A stretch of DNA of 10,431 bases from Lysobacterales bacterium UBA2790 (GTDB taxonomy: Bacteria > Pseudomonadota > Gammaproteobacteria > Xanthomonadales > Xanthomonadaceae): contig DEHW01000175.1 in NCBI GenBank assembly GCA_002352135.1, positions 1 through 10,431 of the forward strand, read 5' to 3'. A model generated the notes under the pieces. That model worked only from the letters and a program-made list of their open reading frames with translations. It was not told the DNA's origin and searched no databases. Shown in pieces: positions 1 through 7,843 of the stretch. The translations under genes were made by a program, and so were the position numbers. Each line of letters opens with the position of its first letter. Position 1 is the first letter of the stretch.

Positions 1-344
1 CCGACCAGGGCGGCGACCGCGCCCATGTGATGGGCGATGTGGACATGGATAGCGTCGTAATGCTTACGCTCGCGCCACAGCCACCAGCTCAGCTTGAGCA
101 GCAGCACCAGCGTGCCGAGCAGGCGGAGGCGCGGATAATCGATCCGCCACAAATCAAGCCCATTGTGGCGGTCCGCCCCGGCGGGATACTCGGGCAAAAG
201 ACGCGGCAGCACCACGCGCACCCGATGACCTTGCTGCTGCAGCGCGTTGGCCAGCGTTTCGAGTTGGCGCTCGGCACCGCCGAACTTGGGAAAGTTCGCT
301 TCCAGCACCATGAGAATCGCGCTGTCCAAACTAGACCTCACCAT
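1..344 (-). CDS. GT4-type glycosyltransferase, N-terminal part only (runs off window)
   Basis: This frame runs from an ATG at 344 to the window edge, giving 114 residues. It has the opening of a GT-B family 4 glycosyltransferase: a hydrophobic first strand (ILMVLEANFP, about residues 10-19), the glycine-rich acceptor-side loop with FGGAERQLETLANAL (21-35), then GHRVRVVLP (39-47) and DAIHVHIAHHMG (97-108), where family members usually read 'DIIHxH'. The donor-binding C-terminal half, with its E-x7-E motif, lies outside the window, so activity and sugar cannot be judged. The enzyme would work at the cytoplasmic face of the inner membrane, adding a sugar to the lipid-linked EPS repeat unit. The start overlaps the end of the synthetase-like gene by 14 bases. 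No strong Shine-Dalgarno sequence precedes this ATG. GTG at 341, TTG at 329 (with GAGG 6 bases upstream) and ATG at 311 are alternatives in the same frame. Confidence 0.85.
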   Translation of the reverse strand, partial: MVRSSLDSAILMVLEANFPKFGGAERQLETLANALQQQGHRVRVVLPRLLPEYPAGADRHNGLDLWRIDYPRLRLLGTLVLLLKLSWWLWRERKHYDAIHVHIAHHMGAVAALV

Positions 345-2157
345 CCAGGTGTTGCCGCATCCACAGTTCCAGAATGGCGAGCTGCCACAACGGTCCCGAA
401 TAGTCCCAGGCACCGGCGACGTGACGGTCGAACAAGTGCTGGATGAAGTCGGCCTGGAACCAGTCACGAGCACGGCTGCGCGGCGACAGCAGCAAGTCGT
501 GCATCCAAGCACGGAAGGCAGGCCGCTGGCTGATCCAGACACTCACCGGCAGTCCGAAACCCTGCTTGGGCTTGCGCAATATCGCCTCGGGAAGAATGCC
601 GTGAACGGCTTTCTTGAACAGATGGCGCTTGTCCAGGCCGCGCACTTTCCAGTGCGCTTTGAGACGTCCGGTGTAGGCGACCAGGTCAGGGTCCAGCAGC
701 GGAAAACGAACGCTGATACCGGCGTGTCGACAGGCACCATCCACCTTGACGAGATCGTTCTGCGCAATCGCCAGTTCCAGGTCCAGCGCCATGATCCGAT
801 GCAGTTCGGCGCGGGCGTCCGAAACGGCATACAGCTCACGCATGAACTGCAGGGACAGACCGGGCGTCAACGTGGTTTGCAGACGCGGGCTGAGCAGTTC
901 GCTGAAATGCTCCGAAGCAAACGCGTCATCGGTATAGAAGCGATCCGGGTTCGGCAGGCTGCCGCGCCGGGTGAAGTTGTCGATGCGATTGAGAAAATGC
1001 GATGACCCGCCGCCTAGGCAGCGTCCCAGCCAGCGGCCCAGCGACTTGATCGGACGTGGCAGTTCGTAGAAACGCTGCATGATCTGGTCTTTGGCATAAC
1101 GCTCGTTGCCACCAAAGATTTCGTCGCCGCCATCGCCCGCGAGCAGAATGGAGCGACCATCCAGTGCGGCCAAAGCGGCACAGGCTCGGGTCGGCACCGC
1201 CGAGGCATTGCCGAACGGCTGATCGAACAGCTCGGTCAGGCGTGGCAGGACGGCCAGTGTTTCGGCTTCGTCGACGCTGCCGAAATGGCCATGCGCACCA
1301 CAGGCTTCGGCGGCGATCCGGGCGAAATCCAGTTCATCGAATCCGGCCTCGGCGAAGCCGATCGAATAGCTGTGCACGCGCTCGGCGGGATGCTGGCGAG
1401 CCAGAATGGTGGTCACGCTGGAGCTGTCGGTGCCGCCGCTCAGAAAGCAGCCCCAATCGCTGCCGTCAGGGCGGTAGCGCTGCACCGTGGCGACCAGATG
1501 TTCGCGCAGATCAGCGGCCAGGGTGTCCGCATCGCCGTCGAGATCCTCGTCATACGGCGGCCGCCACCAGCGCTGTACGTCGACCTTTCCTGCCTGCCAA
1601 CGCAACAGGCTGGCGGGCGGCAGCCGACGCACCCCTGGCACGATGGTCAATGGGGCCGGGATACAGGCGAAATTGAGGTAGTGAAAGATCGCTGCCGGAT
1701 CAGGTTGCCGAGCGCACCACGGTGCGCGCAACAGCGGGCCAAACGTATTGCCGACCAGCAAGGCATCGCGGTGTGCGCTGTAGAAGATCGGCAGCGTGCC
1801 GAAGTGATCGCAGACTGCCAGGCAATCGCCGCTGGCTTCATCGTGCATCACGAAGGCGAAGCGACCACGCCAGTGCTGCCAAGGTGCCAGCAACTCGGGG
1901 CCGCACAGATCATCCACCTGACCGGCGACCAGATCGAACACGCCGACCACGCTGCGGCCGTGCCCGCGTCGCACTTCGACGCGACCCTCGGCGGCACTGC
2001 GCAGCGGCGAATCCAGCGTGGACAGACCTCCTTGCAGTGCGGCCAGATCGACGGCGCCGAACGCCGTCACGAAGCGTCCCACCGCAGGCCCTGAAGCGGT
2101 GTGGGCCCGCAACATGTTATGGATCGCGAGGGTGTCAGACGGACGAGACGGTTTCAT
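331..2157 (-). CDS. asparagine-synthetase-like ATP-dependent amide/ester-forming enzyme lacking the glutaminase cysteine
   Basis: The protein has 608 residues, close to AsnB-family length. The synthetase half is well preserved: the ATP pyrophosphatase loop is SGGTDSSS at 240-247 (usual SGGLDSS), GDGGDEIFGG is at 341-350, FPLLDPDLV at 485-493, and the C-terminal block KRHLFKKAV...RKPKQGFGLP spans about 510-537. The N-terminal half keeps the tail of a class II glutaminase fold (GRFAFVMHDEASGDCLAVCDHFGTLPIFY, 98-126; split here as 98-110 and 111-126). It does not begin MCGI: the first residues are MKPSRPSD, so the Cys that hydrolyses glutamine is absent. The start is firm, because GGAGG lies 6 bases upstream and the ATG overlaps the previous gene by ATGA. 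Known family chemistry is AMP activation of a carboxylate followed by attack of a nitrogen nucleophile. Without Cys the enzyme cannot make its own ammonia from glutamine; it may use free ammonia, an amine, or another nucleophile. In this cluster it most likely modifies a sugar carboxylate or links an amino acid, which is inference. Relatives in EPS clusters are often called XrtA-system amidotransferases, but those begin with MCG. Confidence 0.88.
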   Translation of the reverse strand: MKPSRPSDTLAIHNMLRAHTASGPAVGRFVTAFGAVDLAALQGGLSTLDSPLRSAAEGRVEVRRGHGRSVVGVFDLVAGQVDDLCGPELLAPWQHWRGRFAFVMHDEASGDCLAVCDHFGTLPIFYSAHRDALLVGNTFGPLLRAPWCARQPDPAAIFHYLNFACIPAPLTIVPGVRRLPPASLLRWQAGKVDVQRWWRPPYDEDLDGDADTLAADLREHLVATVQRYRPDGSDWGCFLSGGTDSSSVTTILARQHPAERVHSYSIGFAEAGFDELDFARIAAEACGAHGHFGSVDEAETLAVLPRLTELFDQPFGNASAVPTRACAALAALDGRSILLAGDGGDEIFGGNERYAKDQIMQRFYELPRPIKSLGRWLGRCLGGGSSHFLNRIDNFTRRGSLPNPDRFYTDDAFASEHFSELLSPRLQTTLTPGLSLQFMRELYAVSDARAELHRIMALDLELAIAQNDLVKVDGACRHAGISVRFPLLDPDLVAYTGRLKAHWKVRGLDKRHLFKKAVHGILPEAILRKPKQGFGLPVSVWISQRPAFRAWMHDLLLSPRSRARDWFQADFIQHLFDRHVAGAWDYSGPLWQLAILELWMRQHLDGEV

Positions 2158-3278
2158 GGCTTGCCTCCGTGCAAGCAGCGTTGGTAGATGCTCACGGTGT
2201 GATCGACCATGGCGTCCAGCGAAAACCCTGTCAGCGCATCGGCGCGCGCTTGCGCAGCCAGTCGATCTCGTAGTGCGTCGTCGTCGATCAGCCGCTGCAT
2301 CGCCGCCGCCAAGGCGCTGTCATCCTCGTTCGGAACCAGCAGGCCGTTTTCACCGTCGCGGATCAACTCGGGTGTGCCACCCACGGCGGTCGCAATGATC
2401 GGCAGACCGCTGCCCATGGCTTCGATGATCACATTGGAAAGACCCTCTTCACGCGAAGGCAGAACCAGTAGATCGGCCGCCAGCATCAGTTCGGCGGTGT
2501 CGTCGCGCTCATCCAGAAAGCGCACGTCCTCGCTCAGTTCCAAGCGCTCGCGCAGAATCAGCAGGTCACCGCGATCCGGACCGAATCCAGCAATCCACGC
2601 AAGTGGGCGACGTTCGGCGGGCAAGCGCGCCAGCGCCAACAGCAGCATGCGGACGTTCTTGTTGTAGACCAGACGACCGACGAACAACAGGCGCATTCGT
2701 TGCGGGGAAACCCATTCGACGGTCTGACGCGCCTGTTCGCGCCGCGCCGCGCTTATGTCCGTAGCCAACGCGGCACCGTTGTGCACCACATCGATACGCG
2801 CAGCGGGGAATTGGCAGCGCGCCTGCATCAGTTCGGCACCGGCGCGACTGTTGGAAATCACCGCATCCGAGCCACGCATGACCCAGGCCTTGGCGCGCCA
2901 ATGCCAGTCCGGGAAATCCAGTCCCAGTCCGCGCACCGAGCTGATGAAACGCGTACCCCACACCAGCGGCATCACCAGTCGCGTCCACAGCTCGGCGGTG
3001 ATCGAAAAACAGTGCACCACATCGAAACGACCGCGCTGCAGAAAGCGCAACAAGGCCCAAGTAAAACGCAGGTCGATCGGCTTGAGCTTTTCAATCTGGG
3101 TGACCGCAATGCCTTCGGCGCGCACCGCGTCCAGCAGGAAGGAATGCTTGCGGAAATACAGCAGTGACACCTCGTGTCCCCGCGCCTTCAGTCCACGCAA
3201 CAGATGCACGATCTGACGCTGGCTGCCACCCACTTCCATTTCGTCGGTCATCACCAGAATCCGCAACGACGCCGTCAT
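2154..3278 (-). CDS. GT4 (GT-B fold) glycosyltransferase
   Basis: This is a complete 374-residue family 4 glycosyltransferase, a usual length. The N-terminal acceptor domain starts RILVMTDEMEVGGSQRQIVHLL (split: 6-15, 16-27), with the glycine-rich GGSQRQ at 17-22 and FDVVHCFS at 85-92. The donor-binding domain has LLFVGRLVYNKN at 197-208, followed by IAGFGPDR. The retaining-GT4 E-x7-E signature is E278 to E286 (EGLSNVIIE), followed by AMGSGLPIIATAVGGTPELI (287-306). There is no signal peptide or clear membrane helix, so it would act at the cytoplasmic face of the inner membrane on an undecaprenyl-linked EPS intermediate. Donor and acceptor cannot be told from sequence. ATG at 3278 overlaps the TGA of the upstream glycosyltransferase gene by 4 bases (ATGA), with a weak AAGG upstream. 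Its own TGA overlaps the start of the synthetase-like gene in the same way, so coupled translation is likely. Confidence 0.92.
   Translation of the reverse strand: MTASLRILVMTDEMEVGGSQRQIVHLLRGLKARGHEVSLLYFRKHSFLLDAVRAEGIAVTQIEKLKPIDLRFTWALLRFLQRGRFDVVHCFSITAELWTRLVMPLVWGTRFISSVRGLGLDFPDWHWRAKAWVMRGSDAVISNSRAGAELMQARCQFPAARIDVVHNGAALATDISAARREQARQTVEWVSPQRMRLLFVGRLVYNKNVRMLLLALARLPAERRPLAWIAGFGPDRGDLLILRERLELSEDVRFLDERDDTAELMLAADLLVLPSREEGLSNVIIEAMGSGLPIIATAVGGTPELIRDGENGLLVPNEDDSALAAAMQRLIDDDALRDRLAAQARADALTGFSLDAMVDHTVSIYQRCLHGGKP
2164..2168 (-). promoter_or_regulatory. Shine-Dalgarno site GGAGG for the synthetase-like gene
   Basis: The minus strand reads GGAGG, then 6 bases, then the ATG at 2157. 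This fixes the start of the synthetase-like gene and so shows that the missing N-terminal Cys is not a start-choice error. The site lies inside the 3' end of the upstream glycosyltransferase gene. Confidence 0.75.
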
Positions 3279-4534
3279 GGTGTCGGCACCTTGCGAAGGC
3301 GTGTGGGCGCAGCGGCGATCAGCGCGAGCAAGCGATCCGCTTCGGTATGCGCGTCGAACTCGGCCTGCACGCGCTGGCGTGCCGCCGCGCCGAGACGTCG
3401 GCGCAGCGCAGTATCTTTCAGAAGGCGTTGAATCGCATCCGCCAGCGCAAGCGGGTCATCGGGCGCGACCAGCAGGCCGTCGCGCTCATGTTCGATCAAT
3501 TCGGGAATGCCGGAGACGGTGGTACTGATGACAGCGGCGCCACTGGCCATGGCTTCCATCAGCGCGACGGGAATACCATCCTGGTTGCCTTCGCGGGTAC
3601 GCACGCTGGGCATCACCACGATGGCCGCCGACTGCAGTTCCGCGCGCACCCGTTCCTGGGCCTGCGCGCCGGGGAAATGCAGGCGCGTGGTCAGACCCGA
3701 GCGATCACGCGCCGCTTCGAGTTCCGCGCGTTGTGGGCCTTCGCCGATGATTTCGCAATCGAACACCACGCCCGCCTGCAATAGTCGCTGCAGGGCTGGA
3801 ATCAGGACATGGAAGCCTTTGATGGGATCGAGTCGACCGACACTGACAATGCGCCCGCTCTTGCGGTCATCGAGGTGGGCGTCGAACTCGCTGAAGTCGA
3901 CGCCGCAATGCACGACCTGCAGGCGCTCGCCCAGTGCTGCCGCGCCCCAACGACCGAGATAGGCGATGTTGTAGTTGGAAATCGTGATCGCCAGATCCGC
4001 ATCCGCCAGTTTGCGGCGCAGCAGCTGGTCTTCCACAAAGATGTCATGCGCGTGGCTGGTAAATGAAAAAGGCCGCTGCAGCAGACGCGACAAGGACCAC
4101 GCTATGGTCGATGGATAGGTTGCCCAATGGGCATGAATCCATTCGGGATCGAAGGCCCTCAACTGTGGCAGCGCGGCCAATGTCCGCCACAGCGCGATCA
4201 AGCTCTTGCCCAGCGCGAGCGGCTGTGACCAGAGCCCCCAACCGAGTTGCCACAGGATGCGCATAAGCGTCACCGGCTGGGCAAGCAGGGCACGCAACAC
4301 CGCTGGCAGTTCCTGCGACCAGGAACGAGGACCGATGACGCGGTCCATCAAGGCTTGCGCCCGCGCCTGCACCAACTTCTCGCTGGGCGGCTTGAGCGAG
4401 AGGATGTGAACATCAACGCCGCGCGCGATGAGCTGATCGATCTCGCGCACGATGAAGGTCTCGGACCAGCACGGAAACAGCGACACCACGTAGAGCACGC
4501 GCTGCGGCGTTGATTGGGCGGCAGGTCGGTTCAT
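3275..4534 (-). CDS. GT4 glycosyltransferase, WcaL/AmsK-like
   Basis: The protein has 419 residues. The opening VLYVVSLFPCWSETFIVREI (13-32) is typical of the colanic-acid WcaL-like branch of family 4, where 'P..SETF' follows the first strand. IHAHWATYPS is at 133-142 and FTSHAHDIF at 158-166 (acceptor domain). The donor domain has SVGRLDPIKGFHVLI at 231-245 and IIGEGPQRAELE at 262-273. The signature site is DGIPVALMEAMASG (319-332), so the first acid of E-x7-E is Asp319 and the second Glu327. Asp at the first position is common in this branch and does not suggest loss of function. It probably adds a sugar to the growing repeat unit at the cytoplasmic membrane face; the sugar is unknown. ATG at 4534 overlaps the TGA of the GT2 gene by 4 bases. 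No good Shine-Dalgarno sequence is seen, so initiation probably depends on translation of the gene before it. Confidence 0.92.
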   Translation of the reverse strand: MNRPAAQSTPQRVLYVVSLFPCWSETFIVREIDQLIARGVDVHILSLKPPSEKLVQARAQALMDRVIGPRSWSQELPAVLRALLAQPVTLMRILWQLGWGLWSQPLALGKSLIALWRTLAALPQLRAFDPEWIHAHWATYPSTIAWSLSRLLQRPFSFTSHAHDIFVEDQLLRRKLADADLAITISNYNIAYLGRWGAAALGERLQVVHCGVDFSEFDAHLDDRKSGRIVSVGRLDPIKGFHVLIPALQRLLQAGVVFDCEIIGEGPQRAELEAARDRSGLTTRLHFPGAQAQERVRAELQSAAIVVMPSVRTREGNQDGIPVALMEAMASGAAVISTTVSGIPELIEHERDGLLVAPDDPLALADAIQRLLKDTALRRRLGAAARQRVQAEFDAHTEADRLLALIAAAPTRLRKVPTP

Positions 4535-5694
4535 CGCGACACCACGTTGGTATCAACCGCTGCCGTGGTCTGCCAGAGATGGGGCTTGCGTTGGCGCAGG
4601 AAGTCGAATGTGCCCAGCACGGCGTAGAGATTCATGTCGAAAAACGCGCTCAGAATTCGGATCGGAAACAGACGACGCAGACTCGGCGCTGCGCTGCCAG
4701 TCAGTGCGCCTGCATAGGCAAGCAACTGCAGGATAACCAGTATCTGGTAGAACCGATTATCGACGGCCAGGTAGACGCTACCCACGCCAATACTCAGCAG
4801 CATCCATGGGGTCAACAGTCGCAGCAGTTTGTGGCTCACATAGCGCCACCACAGGCGGTTGCGCCAAGGCAGCAGCAAGCCGGGCCAGAGGGCGAGCAAC
4901 TGCCAGTTGCCAGCGAGCGTGCGGCGCTTGCGACCGGACTCGACCGCGCTGCTGCTCGGCTGATCCCAGACCACGGCCGCGCTCTCCAGCCCGATCCGTC
5001 CGCCTTGCTCAGCGATCTTCAATGGGACCCACAGGTCATCGAGCACGATGCCCGCCGGTGGCAGCGGCATATGCGCGCGGCGCACGGCATACAGCGCACC
5101 GCTGACGCCCACCACCGAACCCGTCTGCGCTTCCATGGTTCTGATCGCGCTTTCGTAGCGCCAGTAGGCATCGGCGGCGGCGCCCGCCTCGGCGCTGGTT
5201 TCGAAGCGCAGCAAGCCACTGACGGCCTGCAGTTCATCGCTGGCGAGTGCGGCGGTGAGTTTGCGCAGCGCATCCGCTGCCAGACGTTGGCGGATGTCGT
5301 TGAAGATCAACACCTCACCGGTGGCGGCGTGAATGGCATCGCGCAGGCAGGCCGACTTGCCACGGCGTTCGTAGTTAACCAGCGCCTGCAGGCGCTCGTC
5401 CTGCATGGCTTGCAGACGCGCCGCACTGCCATCGGTCGAACCATCCGATACCACGATGATCTGCAGCTTGTCCTGCGGGTAATCCAGCCCGCGCAGCATG
5501 GCGATCTTGCGTTCGAGCAGGCTACCCGGGTTGTGCGCGGCGATGCAGACACTGAGGCTGGGCGTCCAGTCCTGGCCTGCCACGGGCTTCGCGCGTGTCC
5601 TGCTCAGCCACCACAGGCACAGCGGATAGCCGACAAAGGTGTAGGCCAATAGCGCCAGTCCGGCCCAGACGGCGACAGCGGCGATCACGCTCAT
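4531..5694 (-). CDS. membrane-anchored GT2 glycosyltransferase
   Basis: This 387-residue protein has the GT-A family 2 core: LSVCIAAHNPGSLLERKI (47-64), IIVVSDGSTDGSAARLQ (79-95), an AATGEVLIFNDIRQR stretch (123-137) whose Asp132 stands in the DxD position, GVSGALYAVRR (196-206), the acid pair LDDLWVP (218-224) where the catalytic base is expected, and RKRRTLAGNWQLLA (255-268), the counterpart of the Q/RxxRW motif. An N-terminal hydrophobic helix (about 4-30) precedes the catalytic domain. Hydrophobic segments at about 295-311 and 315-332 follow it, so the enzyme is an integral inner-membrane protein with its active site in the cytoplasm. This layout is common in processive or EPS-type GT2 enzymes such as those related to hyaluronan or cellulose synthases, although this one is smaller. 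Product and donor are unknown. ATG at 5694 overlaps the deacetylase TGA by 4 bases. Confidence 0.92.
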   Translation of the reverse strand: MSVIAAVAVWAGLALLAYTFVGYPLCLWWLSRTRAKPVAGQDWTPSLSVCIAAHNPGSLLERKIAMLRGLDYPQDKLQIIVVSDGSTDGSAARLQAMQDERLQALVNYERRGKSACLRDAIHAATGEVLIFNDIRQRLAADALRKLTAALASDELQAVSGLLRFETSAEAGAAADAYWRYESAIRTMEAQTGSVVGVSGALYAVRRAHMPLPPAGIVLDDLWVPLKIAEQGGRIGLESAAVVWDQPSSSAVESGRKRRTLAGNWQLLALWPGLLLPWRNRLWWRYVSHKLLRLLTPWMLLSIGVGSVYLAVDNRFYQILVILQLLAYAGALTGSAAPSLRRLFPIRILSAFFDMNLYAVLGTFDFLRQRKPHLWQTTAAVDTNVVSR

Positions 5695-6473
5695 GCCGCC
5701 GTTCCCAGCAGTCGTGCACGAACCTGCTCATAGCGATGGTCGCCAAGCAGACGTTTGGCGAGCGCAAGGCCGTGGTAGCGAATCTGCAGGGGCAACAAGG
5801 CGCGTTGCCCGTGCGTGAACCAACGCACGACCTGTGCGCTGTCATGCCCGGCGGTGACCGCGACGCGCGGCAGAATCCGGGAAATGCTCTCCTGCGTCGA
5901 CCAGCGCGCCATTCCCGGCGCCGATCCCAATACCGCGTGGTAACCCAGCGATAAGGCCAAATCCGCGAGCCCGCGCGGAGCGCGTCCGCCCGGTGGTGCC
6001 AGCAGGGTCACCGGCTGGCCCAGATGCTGTTCGATCTGCGCCTTCGAGACACGCAGTTCTTCGCGCAACTTCGGCGCATCAAGGTGGGTGAAATAGGTAT
6101 GCGTCAAGCCATGTGATTGCACGCTCATGCCCGCATCGGCCAGCGCGCGCAGCTGGGACCAGTCGCAATAACCAGCGTTGCCGACGCGGGCGGGATTGAC
6201 GAAGAAATCCGCGCGAAGACCGCGCTCGGCCAGTACCGGCAGCGCTTGTGCGTAGTTGCTGGCGTCGCCGTCATCAAAGCCGATCCAGACCGCATTGGCG
6301 CTGGCTTGCTGCAGCCCATCGCGTGCGCTGCCCAAGCGCGCACCGGCGGTCTTCAATGCATCAAGATGCGCCGCAAAACGCGTGCTCGGAAGCGTGTAAT
6401 GGGGGTCCGCGCCGAGTGGCGCGCTGCCATCGGCGGACAGCCCGTGATACATGAGGCAGAGCGCGCGCGACAT
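5691..6473 (-). CDS. polysaccharide deacetylase (NodB homology, CE4-like), no signal peptide
   Basis: Counting from ATG at 6473, the protein has 260 residues. It begins MSRALCLMYHGL, the usual lead-in of this family. The CE4 motifs are present: motif 1 GFDDGD (65-70), with the catalytic base and metal ligand Asp67-Asp68; motif 2 QSHGLTH (119-125), giving the H-x3-H metal ligands His121 and His125; and motif 3 APPGGRAPR (159-167). The expected reaction is metal-dependent removal of N- or O-acetyl groups from a sugar. There is no signal peptide or membrane helix, so the protein appears cytoplasmic and may act on the lipid-linked repeat unit rather than on exported polymer. It differs from the XrtA-type deacetylases I know, which open with a 'VDVEDYF' version of motif 1. 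A TTG at 6482 in the same frame would overlap the previous stop (TTGA) and add three residues. I prefer ATG, which leaves a 5-base gap. Neither has a clear Shine-Dalgarno sequence. Confidence 0.88.
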   Translation of the reverse strand: MSRALCLMYHGLSADGSAPLGADPHYTLPSTRFAAHLDALKTAGARLGSARDGLQQASANAVWIGFDDGDASNYAQALPVLAERGLRADFFVNPARVGNAGYCDWSQLRALADAGMSVQSHGLTHTYFTHLDAPKLREELRVSKAQIEQHLGQPVTLLAPPGGRAPRGLADLALSLGYHAVLGSAPGMARWSTQESISRILPRVAVTAGHDSAQVVRWFTHGQRALLPLQIRYHGLALAKRLLGDHRYEQVRARLLGTAA

Positions 6474-6478
6474 GCTGT

Positions 6479-7843
6479 TCAACGCACGTAGCTGATCGAC
6501 AGCACGACGCGATTGTCGTCGTAGGCTTGCAGCGGATCGCTGCTGCTGCGCTCGTTGTGGCTGACGTCCACGCTCAGACCGAAACGCCGCGACCAGCGCC
6601 AGTCGAGCGTGCCGCCATAGCGCAGTTCCCGATCATCGCGCAGCAAGGCGGTGTAATCGCGCCATTCGCGCGCGGCATAGGCACCCACGGCGAACTGCGG
6701 CGTGATCTGCCGGCTGATGCCGACGCTCACGCCCTCGGCGTCCTGGTCGAGTTCCGGATTGATCTCGTAACCGAAGCGGCGCAAGTAGGTATCGACGCGC
6801 AGGTAAACCGTGTCGCTGCGTCGGGCAATGCCCAGACTGGCGGACTTTTCGTCGTACAGGTCTGCACTGACCGCGGTGGTCGAAAGATTCGGCAGACCAA
6901 TCGGCAACTCATAGTCAGTCACCGTCGGCGCACTGCCCAGCAGGTATTGGCTGCTGTCACTGAACTGGCGCAGCAGGCTGGCTTCGATGCGCGTGAGTTC
7001 GGTCAGTTGCAAGCCGCCACGCAGGCGTAGTAGGGGACGAGTCTCGTCTGCAACGGCATCAGGATCGGCTTCGTCAAAGACGACCCGGGTCACGCCCAGA
7101 TCGGCGGACCAATCGCCGCGAGAACTGCGGCGGTCGTAGCGGGCAAACAGATCCTGGCGCTGGTAATCGGCATTGAAACTGGAGGCGACATCGAAGCGGG
7201 CATCGAGGTGTTCGGCATTGAAGGACAGTGTGCTCACACTGCTCAGCTCCCACAGACCGCGAACCGCCGCGCTCCAGCGATCACTGTTGAAGTCGATGGT
7301 CTGTTCCGCGTCGGTGTTGGTGTAGCGCGCCTCCAGCAACAGGCGCGTGCGGGGCGTCGGTCGCAGCGCCAGGGTCGGGCCAGTCACCAACAGGCGGGTG
7401 CGTTGCAGATTGTCCGGCTGTTCAACCGCGAACACATTGACGGGTTGATCGCTCAACACGCCATCGAGTGCCCAGGTCAGCCGCTCCGGCAGCAGGCGCC
7501 ATGCTGCGCGCAGGCCCATGCGGGTGCGACTTTCATCATCGAAACTGTCATTCAGGTAGCTTCGACGCTCAAGGTCGCCAGCCGCCTGCAGACTCAGCAC
7601 ATCGCCTTCCTGCGTCAGCGCGAAGCCGATGTAGGGCGCGATGGCGGTGTCGCTGGTGATTGGCCCGAAGGCGGGGTCATCGGTGACCGGCTGACGCGCG
7701 ATGTTGTCGCTGTGCTCGGCGAAGACGCCGATACGGTAGTTGAGATCGACCGCCACGCCCGGCGTACTCATTGCCAAGAGGCAGGCGGTGCTCAACGCCG
7801 TCACGGCGCGCTTACCCAGAGCGGCTCCCATCGTCGCGATCAT
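6479..7843 (-). CDS. outer-membrane beta-barrel protein of an EPS / PEP-CTERM-type locus
   Basis: The protein has 454 residues from ATG at 7843. The start is set by AAGGAG 8 bases upstream and by a good signal peptide: KR at 11-12, a hydrophobic stretch to about residue 26, and likely cleavage after GVA (29-31), so the mature protein begins VDLNYRIGV. The rest is a run of short alternating strands rich in aromatic and charged residues with turns (for example DLNYRIGVFAEHSDNIAR, LLLEARYTNTDAEQTIDF, LRVDTYLRRFGYEI, FAVGAYAAREWRDYTALL). It ends VVLSISYVR, like a terminal barrel strand. I see no enzyme motif. It resembles the beta-barrel proteins of XrtA/PEP-CTERM loci (TIGR03016-like or the BBP2_2 type), whose role is not settled. 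Placed after the chain-length and kinase-like genes, it may be the outer-membrane pore for the polymer or an assembly scaffold. The gene is 28 bases after the kinase-like gene, the widest gap between recognised genes here. Confidence 0.82.
   Translation of the reverse strand: MIATMGAALGKRAVTALSTACLLAMSTPGVAVDLNYRIGVFAEHSDNIARQPVTDDPAFGPITSDTAIAPYIGFALTQEGDVLSLQAAGDLERRSYLNDSFDDESRTRMGLRAAWRLLPERLTWALDGVLSDQPVNVFAVEQPDNLQRTRLLVTGPTLALRPTPRTRLLLEARYTNTDAEQTIDFNSDRWSAAVRGLWELSSVSTLSFNAEHLDARFDVASSFNADYQRQDLFARYDRRSSRGDWSADLGVTRVVFDEADPDAVADETRPLLRLRGGLQLTELTRIEASLLRQFSDSSQYLLGSAPTVTDYELPIGLPNLSTTAVSADLYDEKSASLGIARRSDTVYLRVDTYLRRFGYEINPELDQDAEGVSVGISRQITPQFAVGAYAAREWRDYTALLRDDRELRYGGTLDWRWSRRFGLSVDVSHNERSSSDPLQAYDDNRVVLSISYVR

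Noticed and set aside
247..1005. Plus-strand open frame of 252 codons
   Set aside because: It lies wholly opposite the synthetase-like gene and the start of the partial glycosyltransferase gene, and has no recognisable motif or plausible ribosome site.
1285..2094. Plus-strand open frame of 269 codons
   Set aside because: It is antisense to the synthetase-like gene, which has intact motifs; the translated composition looks non-coding.
3275..4534. Loss of the first Glu of E-x7-E (Asp319) as a sign of an inactive glycosyltransferase
   Set aside because: Asp at this place, within DGIP, is common in this branch of family 4, and the rest of the site is intact.
4510..5652. A 380-codon open frame on the plus strand, opposite the GT2 gene
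   Set aside because: It is the mirror of a gene with clear GT2 motifs on the minus strand. The translation is rich in Gln, Arg, Ala and His with no domain, which is the usual antisense artefact of GC-rich coding DNA.
7781..7795. Possible lipobox (L-S-T-A-C, residues 17-21) in the barrel protein
   Set aside because: The -3 position would be Ser instead of Leu, Val or Ile, and the protein has a standard cleavage site further on and a barrel-like body.
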